Assembly (NCBI GenBank): GCA_964643075.1
Contig: CAZXQO010000001.1
Coordinates: 1 to 64,000 of the forward strand
Origin: Desulfocucumis sp964643075
GTDB taxonomy: Bacteria; Bacillota; Desulfotomaculia; Desulfotomaculales; Desulfocucumaceae
DNA length: 64,000 bases
Direction of reading: 5' to 3'
The notes beneath the pieces are model-generated. The model saw only the letters and a program-made list of their open reading frames with translations, was not told the DNA's origin and searched no databases. Position 1 is the first letter of the stretch. The number at the start of each line of letters is the position of its first letter. The position numbers were made by a program, and so were the translations under genes. Of the stretch, positions 16,968 through 25,915 are shown one piece after another.

Positions 16968-18365
16968 CTAAGTCATAATTTTCTGCTTTAACTTTTTGAA
17001 TGAATCTTGAACCATAACACGGTGAGGAATTTTAAGAAGTATTATAGAATCTATATCTAAAAAAGGTTTAAGAAACTTATAGATTTCCGATGCGCTATTG
17101 CAAAAATAAACTTTTCTTGAATCCATTCCAAGTTCCAGGGCTCTCCTGCCGATTTCCCGTGCTTCATAATTTACGACAAACAGTAAGTCAACCTTTGTTT
17201 CAAACACTTTTTCTCCGATCTTCCTATACTGTTGTTTCGCGTATTCACTTGCCCCGAGTTGGGGCATGTAGCCTAAAAGTGCGATCTTCCTTTTCGATTC
17301 TGAAACCTCTTGAAGCACTTCAAGAGAAGATGCCATTGAAAGAGGAGCTACATTCCATGTATCGTCAATGATGGTACATCCGCCCACTCCTGAGCGAAAC
17401 TCTAAATGTTCGTTCACCTGATCAAATGATGCGAGCCGTTCGCAAGATTCCTTTATATCCAAGCCCGCACTCCATGTGGCTGCGATAGCGGCAAGGGCGT
17501 TGTATACGTTATGCTTGCCATAACCTGGCACATAGACTGGGTAAGTTAGATTTTGGTGGTTTAGTAAAAACTCCATGCCTCCATCAGCATAACTGACTTT
17601 TTCCGCTTGAAAATGGCATCCCTCACTAAAGCCGAAAAGGATTACCCGTTTGAATCTACTGATATCAAGGAGCTTTTTTATGTTTCCGTCGTCAGCATTT
17701 AAGATAATTATGCCGCTTTTGGGATCTAATCCATGAACGATTTCGGTTTTCGCCTTCATATAGGCTTCCGGTGTTTTGCAATCCATTAAATGGTAGACAT
17801 CAATATTTAACAAGATTCTAATTTGAGGCTGAAAATATTGGATGGCATTGGTCAAATAGCCTGGAGAGGCGACAGGCATTTCAAAAACAGCCGCTTGCGT
17901 GTCTTCATCTATCCCAAGCAAATATTTTAAATTAAGAGACCTTTGATTGTTGCTCAGAAAGGTAGAATGAACTTTGAAATATTTTCTAAAAATGTGTTTT
18001 ACCATTTGTTTAGTTGTTGTTTTTCCGCAGGTACCCGTTATGCCAATAACAGGGATTTGAAAAAGATTGCGATAATAACGAACAAATTTCCAAAAGGATT
18101 CTTCTATATCAGTCACTTTAACCAGCATGACATCTTTATCCGCATTTTTAAAATAATCCGGCCTATCCGTAACCACAACCGGGGATTTATATTTTCGAAA
18201 CAGATGACTTTCAATTTTCATATCTTTGTAACGATAAAACAACAAAGCATGATGTCCTATTTTTTGTGGTCTATAGGTGACATTTTGAATCATAGGATTG
18301 CCGGATCCCTTTATGACAGTACCGTCTATCTGTCCAAGAATATCTTGGAGAAATAATTTTTTCAT
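16968..18365 (-). CDS. MurF-like Mur ligase (second of a tandem pair)
   Basis: 465 residues. The central ATPase domain has the P-loop GITGTCGKTTTKQMVK, NIDVYHLMDCKTPEAYMKAK (with the lysine expected to be carbamylated) and DDTWNVAPLSM, the equivalent of MurF's DDxYNAxP. Mur ligases add an amino acid or dipeptide to a UDP-MurNAc-peptide or related carboxylate with ATP. It is unlikely to be housekeeping MurF: it lies in a specialised operon, is duplicated, and its VFEMPVASPGYL departs from the usual VxEMGxxxxGEI. It starts 17 nt after its paralogue, behind GGGGGG. The substrate is unknown. Confidence 0.8.
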   Translation of the reverse strand: MKKLFLQDILGQIDGTVIKGSGNPMIQNVTYRPQKIGHHALLFYRYKDMKIESHLFRKYKSPVVVTDRPDYFKNADKDVMLVKVTDIEESFWKFVRYYRNLFQIPVIGITGTCGKTTTKQMVKHIFRKYFKVHSTFLSNNQRSLNLKYLLGIDEDTQAAVFEMPVASPGYLTNAIQYFQPQIRILLNIDVYHLMDCKTPEAYMKAKTEIVHGLDPKSGIIILNADDGNIKKLLDISRFKRVILFGFSEGCHFQAEKVSYADGGMEFLLNHQNLTYPVYVPGYGKHNVYNALAAIAATWSAGLDIKESCERLASFDQVNEHLEFRSGVGGCTIIDDTWNVAPLSMASSLEVLQEVSESKRKIALLGYMPQLGASEYAKQQYRKIGEKVFETKVDLLFVVNYEAREIGRRALELGMDSRKVYFCNSASEIYKFLKPFLDIDSIILLKIPHRVMVQDSFKKLKQKIMT

Positions 18366-18382
18366 GCGGAACCCCCCATTGA

Positions 18383-19780
18383 TTAAACGATGATTTTCTC
18401 TTTCAGTTCTTTAAAGGAGTCCTGGACCATGACACGATGCGGGATTTTCAGAAGCACGACCGAATCCCCATTTAAGACGTGTTTTAGGATTGGGTAGATT
18501 TCCGTTCCGGTATTGCAAAAATAAACTTTACCTGGATTCATTCCGAGTTCCAGGGCTTTTCTGCCGATTTCCTTCGCTTGATCACTTACTATAAAAAGTA
18601 AGTCAATCTGAGTTTTGACCACTTTCTCTCCGATTCTGGCATACTCACGCTGTGCGTAACCCCCATCCCCTAACTGGGGCATATACCCAACCACAGCGAC
18701 CTTGGTTTTTGAGCCGGCAATTTCCTTCAGTACTTGAAGGGCAACTGACATCGAAAGAGGAGCTGCATTCCATGTATCGTCAATGACGGTACATCCGTTC
18801 AGTCCAGAGCGAAGCTCCAAATGTTCGACGACCTGATTAAACGATGCCAATCGCTCGCATGCTTCCTTTATGTCTACGCCTGCACTCCAAGTAGCTGCAA
18901 TCGCAGCAAGAGCATTATATACATTGTGTTTGCCATAGCCAGGTACAAAGACTTGATAACTTTGATTTTGATGATGGAGCGTAAACTGCATGCCTCCTTG
19001 TCCATAGATGACATTCGTTGCTTGAAAATGGCATTTGTCGCTAAATCCGAAATAGAGAATAATGTTACGAAACCTGCTTACATCGATCTTTCTTATATTC
19101 TCGTCATCCTCATTTAAGATGAGTGATCCGTTAACAGAATCTAATTCGTGTAATATTTCGGCTTTGGTCTTTAAATATAGTTCTGGAGTTTTACAACCAA
19201 TCAAATGATAAACATCAATATTTAATAAAATTCTTATCTTAGGGCGGAAATATTTTATGTAAAAAATGATATCCCCAGGGTAATCCACTCCCATTTCCAT
19301 TACGGCTGCTCCTGTGTTCTCATCAATTCCAAGGAGATAACGATGATTTCGATGCCCACCGTTGAGGCTCTTATAGGTGGATTGAACTTTATACCGCTTT
19401 TCAAGAATATGTTTAATCATTTCCTTCGTGGTCGTTTTGCCGCAAGTCCCTGTTACACCTATAATCGGGATATCAAATAGACTGCGATAATAATCGATAA
19501 ACTTCCAGTATACTTCATCGACATCTTTCACTTTTACAACAATCACATCATCGTCCAGATGCTTAAAATCTTTTGGTTTGTCAGTGACAACCACAGTAGA
19601 TTGAGATTTTTTAAAGATATTGGAATCGACCTTGTCTTTTTTATATAAATCAATGAGCAGGGTATGTGTGCCTATTTTGTAACGTTTTGTTACAACATTT
19701 TTAACGAGAGGATTTCCCTCTCCTTGCACCAATACTCCACTAATATGGCCAAGGATCTGGTTTAAATAGAGCCATTTCAT
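18383..19780 (-). CDS. MurF-like Mur ligase (first of a tandem pair)
   Basis: 465 residues, aligning end to end with the next gene; stretches such as VPGYGKHNVYNALAAIAATW are identical. Motifs are GVTGTCGKTTTKEMIKHI (P-loop), AVMEMGVDYPGD (closer to canonical MurF than its paralogue), NIDVYHLIGCKTPELYLKTK and DDTWNAAPLSM. The predicted role is ATP-dependent amide bond formation on a nucleotide- or carrier-linked acid. I chose the ATG at 19780 by the AGAGGGAAAGT site and by alignment with the paralogue; a further in-frame start at 19849 lies upstream of the promoter-like site. It is the first gene of the AEP/YheCD operon. Confidence 0.8.
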   Translation of the reverse strand: MKWLYLNQILGHISGVLVQGEGNPLVKNVVTKRYKIGTHTLLIDLYKKDKVDSNIFKKSQSTVVVTDKPKDFKHLDDDVIVVKVKDVDEVYWKFIDYYRSLFDIPIIGVTGTCGKTTTKEMIKHILEKRYKVQSTYKSLNGGHRNHRYLLGIDENTGAAVMEMGVDYPGDIIFYIKYFRPKIRILLNIDVYHLIGCKTPELYLKTKAEILHELDSVNGSLILNEDDENIRKIDVSRFRNIILYFGFSDKCHFQATNVIYGQGGMQFTLHHQNQSYQVFVPGYGKHNVYNALAAIAATWSAGVDIKEACERLASFNQVVEHLELRSGLNGCTVIDDTWNAAPLSMSVALQVLKEIAGSKTKVAVVGYMPQLGDGGYAQREYARIGEKVVKTQIDLLFIVSDQAKEIGRKALELGMNPGKVYFCNTGTEIYPILKHVLNGDSVVLLKIPHRVMVQDSFKELKEKIIV

Positions 19781-19817
19781 ATACTTTCCCTCTATTCTTA
19801 AAACTTTTAACATTAAA

Positions 19818-19845
19818 TTATTATATGGACGCAATGAAATCAGTG
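19818..19845 (-). promoter_or_regulatory. SigK/SigE-like sporulation promoter for the AEP/Mur operon
   Basis: On the minus strand CATATAATA (19826-19818) matches the mother-cell -10 CATANNNTA, and an AC lies 17 nt upstream (19845-19844), as in SigK promoters. A vegetative reading (GTGACA, 18 bp, TATAAT) is also possible. It sits about 30-40 nt before the preferred start. Confidence 0.45.
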
Positions 19846-19936
19846 TCACAAATATTTACTGGATAAAAAAAGACCTTTTTTACAAGAATACCAGACAGAC
19901 TACAGACTCATTGCTTGTCCATCAATTACATAAATT

Positions 19937-19981
19937 AAGACTGCAGCACATTTGTTTTCACAAATCTTACGCAGTCTTTTT
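19937..19981 (+). terminator. Hairpin with T-run on the plus strand
   Basis: AAGACTGC pairs with GCAGTCTT, with an inner ATTTGT/ACAAAT stem, followed by TTT. No plus-strand gene precedes it. It may act weakly for xdhC on the minus strand or end an unseen small RNA. Confidence 0.45.
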
Positions 19982-20340
19982 CCTAACCTTTTAATTTATA
20001 CTAATTTATATAGATCTATTAGTTTGTCAATATTTAATTATTAATATAGCAACTAAAGAACATTTTAGAGAGACTTTTAAATTTTCAATGATAAAAAATA
20101 ATTAGAAAACATAAGCAATAAACTTATATATTACTGAGAAAATAATGATATACCGCCGTCACTTAAGGTACGATTCGCTGTATCATCCTTACCTGAGGAA
20201 ATCTGCCACTGACAAAACATTGCGGTAACTAAAATTTACATACCCAGATGTGGAACGAGAAAACTTGGTATACCATATTAGTAGAACGGGTTGGATGGTG
20301 ATAATGGGCATAAGAATAACGTAAGCCGAGGTGGCTTCTG

Positions 20341-21477
20341 TCATTTTGTAATTAGCTGTATTGATTCAGTGTATGGCCGGGCGCATGAATATGCCTCAAT
20401 TACCAACCCAACACATCCACCGCAAATCATCCCATCATTTTCTGCCATTTCGCCGCTGATATCGAATTGTTTATATCTGTAACCACCATATTCCATGACC
20501 TCCATCGCTTCGCGGGAAGCCATGGCCTCAATTAATCCGCCCCCGATGCTTCCCAGGATTTTACCATCGCGCTGCACAAACATTTTCGCGCCTGCTTTCC
20601 TCGGCGTCGAACCTCTTGAATGCACCACCGAAACAAGGGCTCCGTTTTTTCCCCCGTCCCCGGCCATTTCTACAATTACATTACGCTCAAATTCGGGCCA
20701 GATCGATACCGGGCCGCTGTAAAACCTCCCCATCCTTCTGGCTGATATTATCTGGGCCATTATGGAAACTGATATTTCCCCGGGAGTAACCGCTCCTATA
20801 TATAAACCGATGGGGGCACAGACCCTGTCTAATTTCTCTTCGCGGTGCCCCTCGGCAATAAGCTGTTCTCTTGCGTATTGCACTTTCCTGCGGGACCCTA
20901 TCATACCCAGGTAAGCCAAATCATAATTTAACGCCGTCCTCAGACATGAAAGGTCATGACGATGTCCCCGGGTTGCTATAACCAGGAAGGTGAATTTATT
21001 CAGACACATAAGGTCAAAACTTTTTTCAAAATCCTCACAGATAACCTCTGCTGCTGCAGGAAACCGGTTCCTGTCGGCAAAAGACGGCCGGTCATCCACC
21101 ACCGTTATCCTATAGCCCAGCCCGGCGCCCAGTTCAGCCAAAGGCACTGCAATATGGCCACCCCCCAAAATGACAAGCCGGGGCTCCGGGTAAAAAGGTT
21201 CAATCAACACCTTTTCATGACCTGCCAGCGGGCCGTAATAAACACAACCTGTTTTCAGGGCAGTGTCTGCCTCCCGGTATAAATCTTCCGGGTAAAAATT
21301 TTTGCTGCCATTAGAATTGTTAATACATTCTTCGGACAGTAAAATCTTCTCAGAGCGGTCATTTTCTTCGGGGTGCTTGAAAATAGTTATTAAAAGATTT
21401 CTTTTACCCGCCTGTAGAGCTAATAGAAGTTCTTTGTAAATATTATTCTCCAATCTGCTTCCCACTGATAAAAACAC
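20341..21477 (-). CDS. xdhC: XdhC-family molybdenum hydroxylase maturation protein
   Basis: 378 residues. A Rossmann-type domain (RLVILGGGHIAVPLAELGAG, then ITVVDDRPSFADRNRFPAA) comes first, and the XdhC_CoxI domain (SVVHSRGSTPRKAGAKMFV, ILGSIGGGLIEAMA, MICGGCVGLVIE) follows. In many XdhC proteins the CoxI domain is N-terminal, so the order here is inverted. XdhC binds molybdenum cofactor, protects it and hands it to the hydroxylase after sulfuration. It lies after a terminator behind the hydroxylase operon, so it may have its own promoter. The start is unsure (GTG at 21477; a GTG at 21465 is an alternative). Confidence 0.85.
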   Translation of the reverse strand: MFLSVGSRLENNIYKELLLALQAGKRNLLITIFKHPEENDRSEKILLSEECINNSNGSKNFYPEDLYREADTALKTGCVYYGPLAGHEKVLIEPFYPEPRLVILGGGHIAVPLAELGAGLGYRITVVDDRPSFADRNRFPAAAEVICEDFEKSFDLMCLNKFTFLVIATRGHRHDLSCLRTALNYDLAYLGMIGSRRKVQYAREQLIAEGHREEKLDRVCAPIGLYIGAVTPGEISVSIMAQIISARRMGRFYSGPVSIWPEFERNVIVEMAGDGGKNGALVSVVHSRGSTPRKAGAKMFVQRDGKILGSIGGGLIEAMASREAMEVMEYGGYRYKQFDISGEMAENDGMICGGCVGLVIEAYSCARPYTESIQLITK

Positions 21478-21542
21478 TCCAGTTTACATTATTTCTTACT
21501 TGATTTATATTAAACCCCTGCCATACATAGAAATGTGAGGCG

Positions 21543-21571
21543 AAAAAACTCCCTCAAAGAGGGAGTTTTTT
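21543..21571 (-). terminator. Intrinsic terminator of the hydroxylase operon
   Basis: A perfect 13-bp stem, AAAAAACTCCCTC with GAGGGAGTTTTTT, and a 3-nt loop; it works on either strand. It lies 7 nt after the mocA stop. Confidence 0.9.
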
Positions 21572-21577
21572 CCCGGG

Positions 21578-22213
21578 TTAACCGGAATTGCTATTAAATT
21601 CCGCCTGACAGTTCTTTAATAGATTTTGATATTCTTCCGGAGTATCCATATCCATTGTAATACCTGGGTCGGCAACCTCAACGTCCAGGGACCGGCTTTC
21701 ATACTGCCTTAGAAAAGATCTCATTCCACCGGGCCTGTCCCATTTCATGAGGGCCGCTTTATAATATGCCGATATTACGGGCGGGTGGCCCCGTCGCCCT
21801 TTAAAACATGGATATACTAAACCAGCGCCGCTTTTCTCATAAACTTCCGCCAATATTTCCAGGGTATTCTTTTCTATTAAAGGAATATCCGCAGGCATTA
21901 AAAAAAATCCTTTTATTGAATGGTCCAGACTCCTGACTCCGGCAACCACTGATGAAAACATGCCTTCCCTGAAATTGTCGTTTTTAATCACCATAACTTC
22001 AGTGCCCTGCAGTGAATGAGAAATCTCCTCAGACCGGTGTCCCACCACCACCCTGATATCCATAATACCGGCGGCTTTAAAACACCTTACCACTCTCTCA
22101 ATAACCGTATACTTCCCCATGCTCAAAAGCGGCTTAAGCGCTCCCATGCGTGAAGAAAGCCCCGCAGACAGTACAATGGCTGTTAATGATTTTTTATTAG
22201 TATTATTTAGCAT
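21578..22213 (-). CDS. mocA: MocA-like molybdenum cofactor cytidylyltransferase
   Basis: 211 residues. The nucleotidyltransferase signature is AIVLSAGLSSRMGALKPLLS (LxAGxSxRMGxxK), followed by FFLMPADIPLIE (metal Asp) and GRRGHPPVISAYYK, the GHPxxF/I-type cofactor loop of MocA/MobA relatives. MocA adds CMP to molybdopterin to give MCD, the cofactor form used by xanthine dehydrogenase-family enzymes; this fits the three structural subunits immediately upstream (4-nt gap). It is the last gene before the strong terminator. Confidence 0.85.
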   Translation of the reverse strand: MLNNTNKKSLTAIVLSAGLSSRMGALKPLLSMGKYTVIERVVRCFKAAGIMDIRVVVGHRSEEISHSLQGTEVMVIKNDNFREGMFSSVVAGVRSLDHSIKGFFLMPADIPLIEKNTLEILAEVYEKSGAGLVYPCFKGRRGHPPVISAYYKAALMKWDRPGGMRSFLRQYESRSLDVEVADPGITMDMDTPEEYQNLLKNCQAEFNSNSG

Positions 22214-22217
22214 AAAA

Positions 22218-22670
22218 CTACTCTCTTGAATCTATTTGCTTTAGAACAGTTGTTATTGCCTGAGTTATTTCCTCATATCCCGTGCATCTGCATAGATTTG
22301 ACTGCAGCCATTCCCGTATAGTATCGTAATCGGCACCGGGGTGAATTACCGACAGCCCGTGACAGTTCATTATAAAGCCTGAGGTGCAGTAACCGCACTG
22401 AAAGGCAAAATTATCAATAAAAGCCTTTTGGACAGGGGAATCTTTTAGGCCTTCAACGGTGGTAATTTCATGCCCTGCGGCCTCTACGGCCAGCATCAGG
22501 CAGGACTTGACCGGCCACCCGTCAATAAGGACTGTGCAGGCGCCGCAATCTCCATTTTTGCAGCTTGGTTTTGCCCCGGTTAATCCCAGCTGATTTCTCA
22601 ACACATCCAGGAGGGTATCAGCCGGCCTTACGGCCACTGATTTTTTCTCTCCATTTACCTTAAGTTCCAT
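22218..22670 (-). CDS. Xanthine dehydrogenase-family 2Fe-2S subunit
   Basis: 150 residues. The N-terminal plant-type 2Fe-2S loop is CKNGDCGACTVLIDGWPVKSC, and the C-terminal helical 2Fe-2S domain has QCGYCTSGFIM and NLCRCTGYEEI. All eight cluster cysteines are present. It passes electrons from the molybdenum centre to the FAD subunit. I chose the ATG at 22670 (MELKVNGEKK), the family's normal N terminus, which clears the upstream gene's stop (22697). Confidence 0.92.
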   Translation of the reverse strand: MELKVNGEKKSVAVRPADTLLDVLRNQLGLTGAKPSCKNGDCGACTVLIDGWPVKSCLMLAVEAAGHEITTVEGLKDSPVQKAFIDNFAFQCGYCTSGFIMNCHGLSVIHPGADYDTIREWLQSNLCRCTGYEEITQAITTVLKQIDSRE

Positions 22671-22696
22671 AAACTCTCTTTTTAACAGGGAAAACA

Positions 22697-23545
22697 TTAA
22701 CAGCACTCCAGCCTTTCCATCATATCGGAGATAATATTTTGCAAAACAAATTCACGGTAACCCGCGGAGCCCTCCATATCACTGATGATGGGAAGATGTT
22801 CCATCGACCTGTCTATCCTCTCGTGCCTGGGAATCCCGGTGTTATTCAGGATATTTTCAATTTCTGCCGGCCGGACGGGATAATTGCAAACTCCGCTGAC
22901 GGCAACCCTTAATTTCCTGTCTTTATTAATTCCGGCTGCAGATACAACAGGATAGCCAATCCTGTCCTGGGGGTAGCCGACCTCCCCGTTGGCGGTGGTT
23001 TTATAGCTGGCAAAGGGCAGTTTTATCAGTTCCCTGTCGATGATCACCTGAAGCAAGAACTCGCCCTTGTCAAGGTGCAGGTACCGGTTAAATGCCTGAT
23101 GAATGCTGACCTGTCTTTTTCCGCTTTTGCCCTGTAACACAATTACAGCATCACATACCAGAAGCGCCAGAATCGCTTCACGGTATGGAATCCTGGCGCA
23201 GATATTTCCCCCCAGGGTGATTTTGTTCCGGATGGTATGGTCTGCCACACGGCCCCCGCACCGGCTCAAAAGGGGAAAAACATTTGCTTCCTGTATTTGG
23301 CTCAGGGTTACGGCAGCCCCGATAACCAATTTCCCGTCCCGCTGTTCCAGTACATTACAATCCGGTATTCCCTTTATATCAATGACAGCCCCGGGAAAAA
23401 GCTGGTATAGCCTTGAAAAACTGATTATTTCGGTTCCTCCGCTATAGTACAGCGGACTTTTCCCCAGCATGTCCAGATCCTCAAACAACATTACCGCCTC
23501 TTCCGGGGAGGAGGTTCTATAATATTCGAAATCAAAGGGGATCAT
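22697..23545 (-). CDS. Xanthine dehydrogenase-family FAD subunit
   Basis: 282 residues, CoxM/XdhB type. The FAD-binding motifs are LYYSGGTEIISFSRLYQLFP in the first domain and GGRVADHTIRNKITLGGNIC (the T-I-G-G-N type loop, here TLGGN). The C-terminal domain follows (VSGVCNYPVRPAEIENILNN). It overlaps the large-subunit gene by 14 nt, so expression is coupled. It would pass electrons from the iron-sulfur subunit to NAD or another acceptor. Confidence 0.9.
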   Translation of the reverse strand: MIPFDFEYYRTSSPEEAVMLFEDLDMLGKSPLYYSGGTEIISFSRLYQLFPGAVIDIKGIPDCNVLEQRDGKLVIGAAVTLSQIQEANVFPLLSRCGGRVADHTIRNKITLGGNICARIPYREAILALLVCDAVIVLQGKSGKRQVSIHQAFNRYLHLDKGEFLLQVIIDRELIKLPFASYKTTANGEVGYPQDRIGYPVVSAAGINKDRKLRVAVSGVCNYPVRPAEIENILNNTGIPRHERIDRSMEHLPIISDMEGSAGYREFVLQNIISDMMERLECC

Positions 23546-25877
23546 TTGTTTCCACCTTTTTAGCCTTCCAAATGGCTTCGGGGGTCAGGGGGGTGCTATT
23601 AAGTTCCACCTGGGCGGCGGACGAAAGGGCATTGGCAAGGGCGGCCGGGATGCCGATAATTCCGTGTTCACCTATGCCCCGCATTCCGTAGGGTCCGATT
23701 TTATGAGGAGTCTCAATAAAACCTACCAGGTATTCGGGATTCTCACCCAGGCGCATGAGGTGGTAGCTCCTTAACTGGGGATTCTCCCTCTTTCCGCCCT
23801 GTCCATAGAGACTGCGCTCCCTTACGCCGTAGCCCAGTCCCATGCACATACCACCGGTTACAACACCTCTGGCGCATTTGGGGTTAAGGACCTTTCCGGC
23901 ATCAATAACGGTTGCCGCTTTCAGTATCTTGTAGGTGTAACTTCTGGTATCAAACTCCACCTCCACCGCCTGGGCACCCACAGCCCAGGCCGGGCCAAGC
24001 CTTCCCCTGCCGGTGTCCCGGTCCATGAGGAACAAGTGGTGCATGATAAAGCTGCCCCGGCCTATGATCTGCCCTCCTATTGAATGTCCGCCAGGGTTTT
24101 CGTACCCATTTCCAATTTCTTTTATTTCAATAAATATTTCTGGTTCTTCTTTCATGTATACCTTTCCCCCGCCTACTTCGAGAACCTCAGGAGGGCACTT
24201 CAGCACCATGGCGGCTATGTGTCGCAACTGATGTGCCAGATCCTCGGCTGCATCCAGAACCGCATTTCCCACCATGTAGTTGGTCATACTGGCCACGGTT
24301 TTCCAGTGATGGGGACTGACCCCGGTATTGACCTCCATTACCACATTGATTTTATTTACGTCCATTTTTAATTTTTCTGCCAGTATTTGGGCCAGACTGG
24401 TTTTCGTCCCCGGCCCTATTTCAACCGCTCCCACGTTGAGATTTAAGGTACCGTCTTTATTAATGGTGATGACAGCCCCGGAGGTAGCTTCGGGGGGACT
24501 GCTGGAGGTCTTCCACAGGCTGCTTACACCCTTGGCCCTTACCTTGTTGTTTCCTGTTTCTATCCTTTGTCCCTCATCCCAATTGATGAGGTTTTTCAAC
24601 CGGGTCAGGCACTGGGCCATATTCCCGATATTGCTGTGGTTTAGTCTGACCATGGTGGGTGTGGTGTCACCGGACTTAAGGGAGTTTTTAATCCTCAGCT
24701 CCACAGGGTCCATCCCCAGGGCGAAGGCCAGTTTGTCCATTGTTCTCTCAATTGAAAAAACATATGACACCCGTCCAAAACCTCTGAATGCCGTGACATA
24801 GGTATGGTTTGTATAGACACAGCAGGAGTCACACCAAACATTATCAATTTTATATGGGCCTGTGCAATCCGCTGCCATCGCCCTGGTCATTTTTGACCCG
24901 GAATCGGCATAGGCCCCGGTATCCACGATGAAGGTAAATTTTGCAGCCTGTATTTTTCCGTCCCTGGATGCGCCCAGTTTTACCACGGCCTCAAGTCCCA
25001 GGTGGCAGGGTGAGCTGGTCATGTCCTGCTCTCTTGATTCAACAAGTTTTACAGGCCTTCCGCCAACCGCCCTGGAAGCCAGGTAGGCAATGATCTCAAG
25101 CTGGGTAGTGGTTTTTCCTCCGAAACCCCCGCCCACCAGAGGGACGTGAACAGTCACCCTGGTATCATCAAGGTTGAAATACCGGACCAGCATTTTTTGC
25201 ACATCAAAAGGGGCCTGGGTGGAGGTATGTATGACGACACGCCCGTCACCTTTTATTTCGGCCCTCACATTTCTGGGCTCCATGGCAATATGGTTGGACT
25301 GTGGAAGTGAAAATTGCGATTCCACTATGACTTCGCTTTGCTCCCAGCCAGTTTTCATATCGCCTTTTCTAATTTTGACGTGCTGGACTATATTGGTTCC
25401 CGGCCTGGGAGATATTTCGCCTGGCTTTACATGTTTATAATAGGCTAGTTTTTCGTGAACCAGGGGTGCTTCCTCTTTTATGGCCCCGGCGGGAGAATTT
25501 ACAGCCGGAAGCGGATCATATTCCACCATAACCTTTCCCGCCGCCTCTTTTGCCTTTTCTTCGCTGCCGGCCACCACAACGGCCACCGGTTCTCCAAAGT
25601 ATCTCACCTTTCCCCTGGCAAGAGGGGGGCGGTCCTCAATAACCGGCCCGCATAGCAGGTCGTACGAATCCCCTGTTATTACGGCATGAACACCGGGCAT
25701 TTTTAAAGCTTCGGATATGTTAACGGATATGATAGCGGCATGGGCATAGATGCTTGTCACCATCCAGGCGTAAAGCAGGCCTGGGGCAGTATAATCAGTG
25801 TTATATATCGACAATCCTGTAACCTTGTCCGACGATTCCTTTCTTGGGACACTGATTCCAATGCCCACTGTTTCCAA
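23532..25877 (-). CDS. Xanthine dehydrogenase-family molybdopterin subunit
   Basis: 781 residues, the normal size. Motifs in order: GRGKVRYFGEPVAVVVA-type N-terminal domain (here GKVRYFGEPVAVVVAGS), VPLVGGGFGGKTTTQLEI, TAFRGFGRVSYVFSIERTMD, AVEIGPGTKTSLAQILAEKL and GIGEHGIIGIPAALANALSS with the catalytic Glu. The FRGFG loop argues against CO dehydrogenase, whose active-site loop carries the CSFR Cys. The substrate could be a purine, nicotinate or aldehyde and cannot be fixed from sequence alone. The start is TTG at 25877 behind GGAGGGATAATAT. It is first in an operon with the FAD, Fe-S and mocA genes. Confidence 0.9.
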   Translation of the reverse strand: METVGIGISVPRKESSDKVTGLSIYNTDYTAPGLLYAWMVTSIYAHAAIISVNISEALKMPGVHAVITGDSYDLLCGPVIEDRPPLARGKVRYFGEPVAVVVAGSEEKAKEAAGKVMVEYDPLPAVNSPAGAIKEEAPLVHEKLAYYKHVKPGEISPRPGTNIVQHVKIRKGDMKTGWEQSEVIVESQFSLPQSNHIAMEPRNVRAEIKGDGRVVIHTSTQAPFDVQKMLVRYFNLDDTRVTVHVPLVGGGFGGKTTTQLEIIAYLASRAVGGRPVKLVESREQDMTSSPCHLGLEAVVKLGASRDGKIQAAKFTFIVDTGAYADSGSKMTRAMAADCTGPYKIDNVWCDSCCVYTNHTYVTAFRGFGRVSYVFSIERTMDKLAFALGMDPVELRIKNSLKSGDTTPTMVRLNHSNIGNMAQCLTRLKNLINWDEGQRIETGNNKVRAKGVSSLWKTSSSPPEATSGAVITINKDGTLNLNVGAVEIGPGTKTSLAQILAEKLKMDVNKINVVMEVNTGVSPHHWKTVASMTNYMVGNAVLDAAEDLAHQLRHIAAMVLKCPPEVLEVGGGKVYMKEEPEIFIEIKEIGNGYENPGGHSIGGQIIGRGSFIMHHLFLMDRDTGRGRLGPAWAVGAQAVEVEFDTRSYTYKILKAATVIDAGKVLNPKCARGVVTGGMCMGLGYGVRERSLYGQGGKRENPQLRSYHLMRLGENPEYLVGFIETPHKIGPYGMRGIGEHGIIGIPAALANALSSAAQVELNSTPLTPEAIWKAKKVETNDPL

Positions 25878-25915
25878 ATATTATCCCTCCAAATGTTATA
25901 TGGGAATACAGTTCT

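Larger units (their letters stand above)
19781..20340. other. 560-bp A/T-rich intergenic region
   Basis: It separates the AEP/Mur operon from xdhC. Apart from the promoter-like site at 19818-19845 and the hairpin at 19937-19978 I see no coding or RNA gene; 20000-20130 is very A/T rich. Confidence 0.6.

Noticed and set aside
23532..25877. Aerobic CO dehydrogenase large subunit
   Set aside because: The loop reads TAFRGFG, not the CSFR-type active-site loop of CoxL.
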